Of a stretch of 64,000 bases of DNA, positions 42,083-52,000 are shown in pieces (the stretch's first letter is position 1; every line of letters starts with the position of its first letter). The translations under genes were made by a program, and so were the position numbers. The stretch spans positions 186,001 through 250,000 of the forward strand of contig WSYJ01000178.1 in the NCBI GenBank assembly GCA_020186115.1, in the 5' to 3' direction. Under the pieces are notes generated by a model. That model did no database searches, was not told the DNA's origin, and saw nothing but the letters and a program-made list of their open reading frames with translations. This DNA comes from Histomonas meleagridis (Eukaryota > Parabasalia > Tritrichomonadida > Dientamoebidae).

Positions 42083-42203
42083 TTATTGATGAATTTTATT
42101 TTTCAATGAATAAAGTCATTTGACATCCAAAAAATAAACGGTCACCACCAATAAATAAGAACGTTAATTTTTTCATGTGACATTTCAGGAAATTCTCTTT
42201 CCA
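42083..42203. promoter_or_regulatory. 121-bp bidirectional promoter region with AACGGTCACC
   Basis: AACGGTCACC at 42137-42146 lies 55 nt from the Rab2 ATG and 62 nt from the ATG of the plus-strand gene; GAACGTTAA follows at 42160. The same core is seen upstream of other genes. Function inferred. Confidence 0.45.
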
Positions 42204-45191
42204 ATGGGAAAGGGGAGCATGAAACATGAGGATGAAATCATAGAAGAAATTCGATTGCTTCTCGATTCCCAAGAAGGAATTATTTCCCAAAGGCAAGTCA
42301 TTGACATTTTAGAAAAATATTATTCAAAGTTATATGCAGAACAACAAGGCATAAAAATTATAGCACGTGAACTTTCACATAGAAATATTGCTGTTTTTAC
42401 TAAAGTTAAAACAGCATCAACTTATCGACCCAATAAACATAGCCAACCAATCCAATTATATTTTTCACTCTTTATTTCAACTTCAGTTCCTCAAGAAAGT
42501 AAAAATACAAAAATTGCGAATTTTTTAAGAAATTCCACACCAAATTATGTTCCAAAACTCAGTCGAACAATATCCAAAGATTTACTATTTGATAACGAAA
42601 AAAAGAATATGAAACGTCAGGACACTATGGAATTTCCTTCAATTAAATTTCGTGCTATGATATTACATCAATTTTTGATCACAACATTTGGTAGTAATCA
42701 ATTTCAAACAATAGATATTGCTAACACCATTCCTGTTAGTATTTCTCTCCAAATAATTCGTGGTTTAGATCCATCACGTCCACATCCAAATCTTTCAATA
42801 ATTGAACCACTTGATAAAACTTCCTCTTTTGAACTCGAAATCATTCTTCCGTACCTCCGCCTTCCATATCATTTTTTAGTTCATAATAACCAAGTTCAAC
42901 GTTATGCTGAATTTAAATTTGATCATTATCATATTCATAAAGTCTTTGATTTTTTTGGTGATAGATTTTCATTTCCCTGTTATTGGACTCTTTATTTCTC
43001 ACTTATTGGTGAACATATTGAACATTATCCTATATCATTATCATCACGTTTTTCATCATATATTACACATTGCTTAAGCAAAACTCCTTTATCTCGACTT
43101 CCTTTTTTCCCACGGGATGTTTTTTTATGTTCTTGGGATCTTGGAGTTGATCCAGGTGCGATATCATATGTTGTTCAAAAACTTTTTAAAAAGCGTCTTA
43201 AGTCGATTGGCTGTAGTGGTGAAAATTTTATCGAACGGAAATTTTTTCCAAGTCATGGAATTGTATCTTATTTAGTATACAAATCTTCGACACTTCCAAC
43301 ATCAAAACCTCTATATGAAGATTCCCTTTCATATGAATTTAATGTTGAAGGTACATTACAATCACTTGCCAAATTATTTGCTGCATCTCACTTGAGTTCG
43401 CGCGGTTACATCCTTAAGCGCCGATCAAATTTTCGGTTATTCAAACAAAAAGTCAATCTTTGGATTACGACATGTCACAAATTCACCAATTTATTTGCGT
43501 CATTAAAAGAAAGCAAAATATTTCGAGAATTAATTGAATTTGAGACCGCTCTTTTAATAGAGGAAATGAAATATCCATTTTTACATGAACAACGAAAAGG
43601 ACTTGTTATAATGAAAGAAGAAGAAGAAAAATTTGAAGAAGAAGAAGAAGAAATAAATCAAATGAAACATTCGAACTCAATGCATTTTGCAGAAGAATCG
43701 AATAAACATTTAGGGAAAATAATGGAAATGTCGCGAACTAAATCAAATGAAAACGTAAGTTATAGTATGGAAGACCTCAACGAAGTTTTTACGCATTCAT
43801 TTCCACCACGCGAATCCATAGCATCGCCTCGTAATGAATTTGAACAAACGGAAAGCGAATATTATAGTGAAGATGAACAATTATCTGAAACTGTATTTAA
43901 CGACACCGAAGAAGAAGAAGAAATTTCCGAACAAAAAGATGAAGAAGTTGAATATCCGCAATATTCGCCTGAAGAACTTATTGAAGTTACGCAAACGGAA
44001 TTTTTATCATTATTTCGTTACTCGCAACGAGTTTTCGATATTCCAATTACTATATCAGTAACATTAGAATTTGTTAAATGTGTATTATCATCGACAACGC
44101 AACATGAACTTAAGTTACGACAACTTACGCAATTTAATGACAATGATATTTCCGCGTGTTTAATGATACTTAATTCATTAGGAATAAGTCCTAAGTATAA
44201 TCAACGAATAAATTTCCCGAAAAGTGATTTAAATGTATTGGATCAATTTAAGACAGCGCCGCATCCGCAATTCATTAACTCATGTGATGAAGTTGATTCA
44301 TTACAAAGTATTCATTGGGATGGACTTGAAACTATAAAGAACAAAAACATCGAAACATTTACACAACAGAAATTAATTACTAAGAAATATATAAACAATT
44401 TTTCCTTTAAGAAAAACAGAAATCAATTTCCGCGATTAACAAATGTTAATAATTGTAATTATAACAACGAAAATTATATTTATTTATATGATAATGATCC
44501 ATTAGTACAATATTCATTTGGGAAATATGAAATTGATTTTCCTCAAAATGATAACTTCATTCAACGATTTCTATTAAATTTAATAAATGTCGGAGGTCCA
44601 AATGGATTAGAGTTTTCGAGAATTATTAATTCATTTGGTTATGATTATCTTATAAATATTAATGAGATAAATAACGTTATGAATGAAATTGTTGAATTAC
44701 AAAATAAAAAAATAATTTGTAAAGTTCCAACATCGAATTTGGAACAAAGATATTCGCGTTTTTTGCCACCGAATATGTTATGTAAGCCAATATTCGGTAA
44801 AGTCGAATTGGTGTCTGTTCACGCTTGGATGCAATTCGATGGTTTCATCGATGAAGAAAAAGTCGAAAATTTTAGGAAAAATATTTTTGAGTTTATTCAA
44901 GAAAACGTTTTTTGTTCTTTTGAGGATATTAAAGAAAAGTTTTGTTATTTGTCGCCAAACGATTTGTTGGTGTTGTTGAAATCGTTGGAATGTGATGAAG
45001 TTATATGTGAGCAAACTTTCGTGGTCGAAGAAGGAAATTTGTTCGAAGACGAAATTTCGATTCCAATAAATTTGGGCGAAACAAATGATGTGTTTTTGGC
45101 AATGTATAGCGAATATTTAAAAGGAAATGAAAAAAGAAAAGTTGTAAAGAAATATAAAGTAATATCTATAGATAATTTGAATACTAAATAA
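42204..45191 (+). CDS. Large winged-helix protein, possibly TFIIIC B-block-binding subunit
   Basis: 995 aa from the ATG at 42204 (the upstream in-frame extension has no ATG). Helical N-terminus (DEIIEEIRLLLDSQEGIISQ), several helix-turn-helix-like segments, and an acidic middle (EEEEKFEEEEEEINQ). C-terminal winged-helix-like modules are visible: GPNGLEFSRIINSFGYDYLI and FCSFEDIKEKFCYLSPNDLL. The pattern of W..dG.id...v...k..i...I..n..., f..l.p.dl..lL..Le.deVI resembles the C-terminal part of the largest TFIIIC subunit. That subunit binds tRNA B boxes. I am not certain; a GATOR-type or other winged-helix protein is possible. Confidence 0.4.
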   Translation: MGKGSMKHEDEIIEEIRLLLDSQEGIISQRQVIDILEKYYSKLYAEQQGIKIIARELSHRNIAVFTKVKTASTYRPNKHSQPIQLYFSLFISTSVPQESKNTKIANFLRNSTPNYVPKLSRTISKDLLFDNEKKNMKRQDTMEFPSIKFRAMILHQFLITTFGSNQFQTIDIANTIPVSISLQIIRGLDPSRPHPNLSIIEPLDKTSSFELEIILPYLRLPYHFLVHNNQVQRYAEFKFDHYHIHKVFDFFGDRFSFPCYWTLYFSLIGEHIEHYPISLSSRFSSYITHCLSKTPLSRLPFFPRDVFLCSWDLGVDPGAISYVVQKLFKKRLKSIGCSGENFIERKFFPSHGIVSYLVYKSSTLPTSKPLYEDSLSYEFNVEGTLQSLAKLFAASHLSSRGYILKRRSNFRLFKQKVNLWITTCHKFTNLFASLKESKIFRELIEFETALLIEEMKYPFLHEQRKGLVIMKEEEEKFEEEEEEINQMKHSNSMHFAEESNKHLGKIMEMSRTKSNENVSYSMEDLNEVFTHSFPPRESIASPRNEFEQTESEYYSEDEQLSETVFNDTEEEEEISEQKDEEVEYPQYSPEELIEVTQTEFLSLFRYSQRVFDIPITISVTLEFVKCVLSSTTQHELKLRQLTQFNDNDISACLMILNSLGISPKYNQRINFPKSDLNVLDQFKTAPHPQFINSCDEVDSLQSIHWDGLETIKNKNIETFTQQKLITKKYINNFSFKKNRNQFPRLTNVNNCNYNNENYIYLYDNDPLVQYSFGKYEIDFPQNDNFIQRFLLNLINVGGPNGLEFSRIINSFGYDYLININEINNVMNEIVELQNKKIICKVPTSNLEQRYSRFLPPNMLCKPIFGKVELVSVHAWMQFDGFIDEEKVENFRKNIFEFIQENVFCSFEDIKEKFCYLSPNDLLVLLKSLECDEVICEQTFVVEEGNLFEDEISIPINLGETNDVFLAMYSEYLKGNEKRKVVKKYKVISIDNLNTK

Positions 45192-45237
45192 TATGTAATT
45201 AATAAATAGATGAAATAAATTAATTTTTTTTAGCTTT

Positions 45238-45330
45238 TCTAATCTCTTTGAATTGTTGAATCAATTCTTGTGATAAAAATAGGATTGCATCAATTATATG
45301 AAGAGATGCAAAAGTAAGTTAGAGATTAGA
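45238..45330. ncRNA. Candidate three-way-junction RNA fold (93 nt)
   Basis: Outer perfect 10-bp stem TCTAATCTCT (45238-45247) with AGAGATTAGA (45321-45330). It encloses two hairpins, GAATTG-TTGAAT-CAATTC and TTGCATC-N13-GATGCAA. The nested order makes a closed three-way junction. Against it, the minus strand also reads as a short peptide end (IIDAILFLSQELIQQFKEI), so it may be a relic coding tail. Strand unknown. Confidence 0.25.
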
Positions 45331-45431
45331 GGATTTTATTAAATACAAAAATCAATAATATAAAATAATATTAATTTTTATTATATAATTTAACTTTAAA
45401 AATATAAATTGTGATCAAAATTGTTATTTCT

Positions 45432-47119
45432 TTAAATTGTTTTGAAATTATTATTATTATTATTTTCATTATTATTATTAACATTTTCATTATTATTATT
45501 AACATTTTCATTATTATTATTAACATTTTCATTATTATTATTAACATTTTCATTATTATTATTAACATTTTCATTATTATTATTAACATTTTCATTATTA
45601 TTATTAACATTTTCATTAACATTATTATTAACATTTTCATTATTATTATTAACATTTTCATTAACATTATTATTAACATTTTCATTATTATTATTAACAT
45701 TTTCATTAACATTATTATTAACATTTTCATTATTACCATTATTTTCATTAGAATTATTATTACTTTCATTAACATTATTATTATTAAAATTATTATTATT
45801 AACATTTTCATTAACATTATTATTTTCATTAGAATTATTAACATTTTCATTATTGTTTTTATTTTCATTATATATATAACGTTTCAATTTATATTGCAGA
45901 ATACTATTAAATACTTCTTTAATGCCTTCACCTGATGTCGTACTTATTTCAAAATATTCTGCACCATTTTGTTTCGCAAAGTCCATTGCTTCTTCTTTTG
46001 TTACTTTCCTTTCATTTAAATTCTTTTTGTTTCCACAAATACATAAATATCCTGAAAATGTTCCAAGTAAATTTTGTTTAAAGAATTCAACTGAATGAAA
46101 TGTTTCTTCATCTTCAACTAAATATAAAATAATCGCTCATCATATTTAGAATAATATCTTTTCGTTAAAATATGAAATTTCGGTGATGCATCTGAAACAA
46201 TAATTTTAATATCAATTTTATGTTGTCGAATTTTATGACTTTCAAATGAAATATCATTAGGATTTATTCTTAAAAAACTATGAAGAATTGTTAATTTATC
46301 TGTAGATGCTAAACCAAAAATAATAATATTTAAATTGATAATTTCCATAATTGGCATCGAAAGGATTTTGTCAATCGTTGGACGACGTTTTGGATTAACT
46401 TGAAGCATTTTCGAAATAAGATTTCGAATTCCATCACTGTATTGTTCTGGTATTGGATCATATTTTCCTTTTGCTATTAATTTTTGAAGTTGTGATCTTC
46501 CGAGTGCTTCAAATGGCGGCTTAAGTGCACATAACTCATAAGAATACATCCTAATGACCAAATGTCTGTTTTATAATCATATGATTGAAACCTATTGAGT
46601 TCAGGCGACATATAAGTTGGGGTTCCTGGTGTAGTGCTTTGTGAATGAAGAGTTTCAAAAAATTTGATATCTTCAAAATCGCCGAATTTAACATTGTCTG
46701 ATTTTGTAAGAAAAATGTTTTCTGGTTTTAAGTCACGTGGATAATATTTTTATGATGAACACATTGAATTGCAGACAAAATTTGAGTGAAGTAATGCATA
46801 ATTTTTTCTTCTGGAATTGGAGTTTCTGAATTCTTAGCTGTTGTTATCTTACTTCTTAAATTACCTCCATCTGCATACTCGATAACAAAATAAATTTTTG
46901 TGGGATTTTGGTATAATTCAAAATATTTGATAATATTAGGATGAGAAATTTCTTTCATATTGCTGAATATTTTTTTATATTTTTCAATTTCTTTCTCTTT
47001 GAGTACCCTAGTTGAGTATTTTTTGAGAATAAATGTTTCATCTGATGAATTTTTTTTTGCAGTATAAACTTTGCAGAAGCCTTTGTCATCACACGCTCAA
47101 CTTTTTGGTAATACTCCAT
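45432..47119 (-). pseudogene. NEK-type kinase fused to small GTPase, four frame breaks
   Basis: Begins MEYYQKVER at 47119. Kinase pieces in order: DDKGFCKVYTAKKN (glycine-loop area), SHPNIIKYFELYQNPTKIYF, then DLKPENIFLTKS, FGDFEDIKFF, TPTYMSPELN, TDIWSLGCI and KPPFEALG. A GTPase half follows: NIIIFGLASTDKLTILHSFL (degenerate P loop, no GKS/T), TKRYYSKYDE, AIILYLVEDEETFHSV, CGNKKNLNERKVT, FEISTTSGEGIKEVF. An Asn-rich repeat tail ends it. Frames break near 47090, at HRD (46740), near 46545 and near 46132. Each is explained by one missing base. DFG is DFE. I conclude a dead fusion gene, unless the assembly dropped bases. Confidence 0.75.
45445..45870 (-). repeat. 18-nt Asn/Glu/Val microsatellite-like repeat
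   Basis: About 20 units of an 18-nt repeat (plus strand ATTATTATTAACATTTTC with variants) encode ENVNNN on minus. Being a multiple of three, the array is open in several frames on both strands, which produces spurious ORFs. Confidence 0.9.
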
Positions 47120-47219
47120 AGGTACACTTTGTTTAAAAAAAGTTATTTAAGAAATATTTCAGGAAATGAAAGAAAAAGCGAACTTTAGAAAGCCGTTATA
47201 GTCACTTTTTCTGATCTTG

Positions 47220-47348
47220 GAAGAATTCGGCAATGCAAAAGCTTCAGCAGACGCACAGTTCTTTGAAACATCTGCTTTAACAGGTTCTCGTATTGATGTT
47301 CTTATCACTTGCAATTCAACACTTAGCAAAAAAGGACATAATAATTAA
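47220..47348 (+). pseudogene. C-terminal fragment of a Rab GTPase
   Basis: The plus-strand frame reads EEFGNAKASADAQFFETSAL then TGSRIDVLI and ends at TAA. The A...A...FFETSALTG text is the Rab G5 region. No G1-G4 motifs precede it and the C-terminus has no CC. A solitary relic between the broken fusion gene and the RING gene. Confidence 0.65.
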
Positions 47349-47419
47349 TTTTACAGAGCATAAAATATTAAAAAAAAAAAAATATTTACTGCAAAATTTA
47401 CATTTTACATAAGAAATAT

Positions 47420-48925
47420 TTATAAAATACTTGACTTATTCCCACGTCTTTCCAATTCTTTCGTAATAATATTTATTTCTCGCTCGCATTCCTCCATCTC
47501 GTCAATGATTCGATGCAATTCATCCCACCGCTCTTCGTCTGTTAAATTTTCATTTTCCTTTTCAATTTGTTCAACTTCAGCAATATTTTCATTTCCGTTT
47601 TCTTCTGTTTCCTTATTAATACCTTTTTCCAAATTTTCGTCTTTTCCAACATTTTCACTTTCGTTTTCATCTGTCATCGCATTATTAACATTTTCATTTT
47701 CATTATTTTGATTAATTTCATTTTCATTATTTTGATTAATTTCATTTTCATTATTTTGTTTAATTTCATTTTCATTATTTTGTTTAATTTCATTTTCATT
47801 TGTTTCCGAATTATTTTCTTTTTCGTTTTCATTTTCTTCTGCTTGTGCATTGTTATTGTTATTGTTTTCTTCTACAAATTGCTCATTTGCATTCGGCTCA
47901 CTGCCGTCAAGTATTTGCGCTAAGTCGTATTGGCAGACGGGGCACTTAACTTGCTGTCCGATCCATCTCTCCAAGCAGTCGAGATGGAAGCAGTGTCCGC
48001 ACGGAAGTCGCTTTGTGTCTTCGTCGGTCATTTGATTTCGGCATATGATACAAATTTGTTCGCGCATTAAATCCTCTTCAGTCGCATTCGGTAACGCTGT
48101 TTTTAGTATAGAAATCAACTTAAAGAATTTTACGAATTTTTGGATCTTTTCATATATCGAACGAACTGATTCATAGACACTACGTAAGATGTATAATGGG
48201 AAGTTTACTTGCGTGTATTGGTAGATTAAAAAGATAATTTGGAATATGAATCGTATGAAATCTGTGATGAGGCCATTTGTTAATGTTAATCGATATGCAA
48301 GTTGCGAATTTCCAAAATTTTCATGGTCCCAGACAAAAATTAAATGCTGGACAATGTCGGATGTGCTACTAATAAAACAAGAAATTAAGTGCATCGTAAG
48401 TTGTAAAATAATTGAATCATGTGTTGATATGAATTTTCGTAAATATATAAGGAGTAAATAAAATGAACCAGCGGCGTGTATAATTTGGGCTGTAATAATT
48501 CGTTTATGTGTATTGGCATTGGTAATTGTGGTGCCCAAAGAAAATGTTGATATTCTTTCTTCAAAACAAAATGTTATATACTTAAGAAAGAATGGTAAAG
48601 GTACAAGAGAAATCTTTTCAAGATCAAGAGAGGCACTAACCATGAAAAATGAAAAGACCATTTCTGTAATTACATTTAAAACTTTTTCCATAATTTTAGG
48701 CTTTTCTACTTGATTCATTTCTCCTATAAATATTTTTATCCATATTTCTGAAAGCAAAAGTTCAAGAGCTAGAAGTGCATTAAAACTAATTAATGTATAT
48801 AATTTATCTGTAATTAAGTAAATACATGTATCATAAAGATCCCCATCATTAATAGCATATGATTTAAATGCGATTGCTGCAAAAATAGAGAAAGAACCTA
48901 AAATATATAAATTCGAAAGCTTCAT
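47420..48925 (-). CDS. HRD1/AMFR-like membrane RING-H2 ubiquitin ligase
   Basis: 501 aa. Residues 1-260 hold about six or seven membrane helices (LYILGSFSIFAAIAFKSYAI, FSFFMVSASLDLEKISLVPL, IIHAAGSFYLLLIYL). A RING-H2 domain follows at about 291-332: CIICRNQM, RLPCGHCFHLDCLERW, VKCPVC. This topology is that of Hrd1/synoviolin, the ER-associated degradation ligase. The tail is an acidic Asn/Glu repeat (NENEIKQNNENEINQN) ending in a helix (EECEREINIITKELERRGNK). Start is the ATG at 48925. Confidence 0.88.
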   Translation of the reverse strand: MKLSNLYILGSFSIFAAIAFKSYAINDGDLYDTCIYLITDKLYTLISFNALLALELLLSEIWIKIFIGEMNQVEKPKIMEKVLNVITEMVFSFFMVSASLDLEKISLVPLPFFLKYITFCFEERISTFSLGTTITNANTHKRIITAQIIHAAGSFYLLLIYLRKFISTHDSIILQLTMHLISCFISSTSDIVQHLIFVWDHENFGNSQLAYRLTLTNGLITDFIRFIFQIIFLIYQYTQVNFPLYILRSVYESVRSIYEKIQKFVKFFKLISILKTALPNATEEDLMREQICIICRNQMTDEDTKRLPCGHCFHLDCLERWIGQQVKCPVCQYDLAQILDGSEPNANEQFVEENNNNNNAQAEENENEKENNSETNENEIKQNNENEIKQNNENEINQNNENEINQNNENENVNNAMTDENESENVGKDENLEKGINKETEENGNENIAEVEQIEKENENLTDEERWDELHRIIDEMEECEREINIITKELERRGNKSSIL

Positions 48926-49053
48926 TTAGTTATAGAATTCACAGTAACTGTTATTTATTTGACTAAAATATGGACGATAGACATTATTTGGCCAATTGAT
49001 TTTTTATGATACAAAAATAAATAGAAATATATTTATTAATACATACAAATCGC

Positions 49054-52000
49054 TTAAAAATCATAAACAAGAATAGCCTTTTGCTTACTTCCAACAGCAA
49101 TTACTTTTCTTTCTTGTCCTATTGTACAAATCAAATTTGAAAAAATAGAATCAGAAACCTTCTTAACCATTTTAAGTGTACTACATTCATACACATAAAT
49201 TGTTTTGTTTGAGGTAGAAAATATGATAAAGTCTTTACAATCAGACGTTGTTAATCCTAACATTACTTCAACAATACCTGATATTTGAACTGACCCAATA
49301 AGTGTAGCGCAAAGATCGTAGAGCAAAACCGTTGTATTTGAATCACCTGGGAAATAACATGAAATTGCAATAATTCCAGATGGGAAAATTCTGATCATAT
49401 GAATAGCATTCTTCATATTTTCCAAAGTGAACTTATAAATGAACCTTCTTCTTCTTAAAGATGTAAAGAATACATCATGACCTTCATCAATTGAAACAAT
49501 TATATCTAATGTAAGATTACTTTCAATAGCCACGATCGGCAACAAATGTAATGCAAAAGAGCCAACTATTGATAGGGTCTTTAAATTATAAATACAAACA
49601 GCACAATCAGAACCTCCTGTAACAAGATAACGGTCACCGGCGACCGTTATGCAGTTTATGATTGACTTTTTGTATGAAAATAAAGTGGTTTCAAAATCGG
49701 TTTTAAGGTTCAAGATTTTGACGTGCGTACCTCTTAAAGGAACATGGAAAAAGAATGGATATGATATATCAAATGTACCATTTTTTTGATCTTTTATTTC
49801 TTGGCTTGATTGATCTTTTAAAAGATTTATTAATACCATTTTTGATGTTAAAATATATCCATTTTTCATGAAGATTATACTATCATCAAGTTGAGGTTGT
49901 ATTATAGAGAATGAAGTTGGCTTTAAAGATAATCTCATTGGATGAGCATTATTAAATAAACGAGTAGGCATTTTACCAAAGTTTGCTACATGTTGATTTA
50001 TAAGAGTATCCATTGTTTCATCTGTTTTGAATTCAGCAATTCGATCTGAATATGTAAATAAATGAAAAACATTATCACATTCTGGTGAATATTGATGGTA
50101 ACCAAAGATCAGATCGATCCATTTGGGCAGATTTTGTGATACGTATTCACTTTCAAGTGCTTGCCGATGAATCTCAATAAATTCATAAGGTGTTTTAGCC
50201 CAATTTGGAAGAATTACATCATCGACAACATCACCATTTAACTTACCCAAATCAAATCCATTTCTATTAACCAAAAAGTACGGGTTACAGAAAAATTCAG
50301 GAGTTAATTCTCTAAAATCCATACTAGTGCTTACTATATTTTTCCAAGCGCCTGATATTGAACGGAACAATCTTTCAGGGAAGTCATATTTTCCATCTTG
50401 AAGTTTAATATGTAAAGATGAAAAAGGTTCAAGTCTAATTAAATAACCGACGACAACCGCCGCGCTTGAATAGTGAGTACGATACAGACACTTTTGAGTG
50501 GGATCCGTTATTTCCCCCATCAAATTTCTTAACGTCTCCAATCTTCTTTGATTTAATGCGCCGATTGGTTTCGATAAATCCCTATAAATTGAAGGGTCAT
50601 TTAAGTCAATAGTTTCACTATCATAATCCTTAATTATCCAAGGGTAAACAGGATATTGAGAAAGGTTATGAAAACTTCTTCCTGATAATAAATTCAAATA
50701 AAACAAATATTGGAAATTTGTAATCAAATGATTTTGCCAAAGTTTTGTAATATTTGATTTCGCAAATAAATCAATTGAAGGAATTGTTTGTACGAAACCA
50801 TTTAAAGCCTTTTGAATTGGTTCGAATAAACTTGAATTATTATAATCAGGTTTATCGAACATTTTTTTAGCATTATGAAGGAACTTATTTCTATTTTCAG
50901 TCGTTTCGAATGTGAATAAATAAGAATTACCAATATTAGTAAATATTTCACAACCAATATCAGAATGAAGATATTGACGATGTAAAATAATTTCGATATT
51001 TTTATATGCAATTTCGAAATATTTATAAGTGATATCTTTTTGATTAATTATCGAATTACCAAAATTATCATCTGCGATTTTCTTACCATTAAATACTATA
51101 GTATTATCAGATATATAAATATTACCAGAAAATTGTTTTGTTAATTGTATTAAAATCACTTTAAAAGATGCGGAAACTTTCTTCTTTTCAACTACTAATG
51201 TATGTGTATTATTAAAACTTTGATCTAATACTCTTTTATAAGGTATAATCGGCTCATTTTCTTCTTCATTATTATCAATAACTTTTATTGAGTCTCTAAG
51301 TCGTGAAGCGTTTTTATGATCATCAAAATTACGATTAATTTTCATGAATAAATTCCGTCCAATTAAATCAAGTTTAGGAATTGATTTCCATTTTTTTAAC
51401 AATGTTGTTTTAGACCAAGGACCACCATTATTAAATACTTCTCTAAAGAAAGAAACAGCCAATTTAATATTATGTAAATATAAATGTAATTCATTTTTAG
51501 ATTGTGCTTCAATAAATAAAACGAAGTTATCATTTGAATTAATTAAATTTTCCATTGATATATTATTATTTTTCATGAATTTATTATATTTAGTTATTAA
51601 ATTTGATATTTTATCAACAAATAATCCATGATATATTTTAACAGAAAACATTAAATCAAATTCGATTTTTTGATTTAATTCATTCGGTAATTCTAATCCA
51701 TTTGATATTTTCCTTGATAAACAATCTAAAAACTCTTCATAACATTGTTTATGTTGTAAATTACTATTTGAATTAAATGATTTCGATGTTAATGAATTCA
51801 AATATATAAATAATGAAAATATATTAAATTCTAATGTTGGAAATAGTTCTATTGATATATGATTATTTTGAATTAATGTTAATAAAGAATAATTAATATG
51901 AATTGCTAATGATGCATCAGGCCAATTCTCTTTAACATAAGTACCTTTAAATTCAATCGGTAATCTTGAGATTGATGATATATCATTACTTTTATCTTCA

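Noticed and set aside
45411..45935. Overlapping plus and minus frames rich in Ile or Leu around the 18-nt repeat
   Set aside because: A repeat unit divisible by three keeps several frames open; only the ENVNNN frame connects to a GTPase domain.
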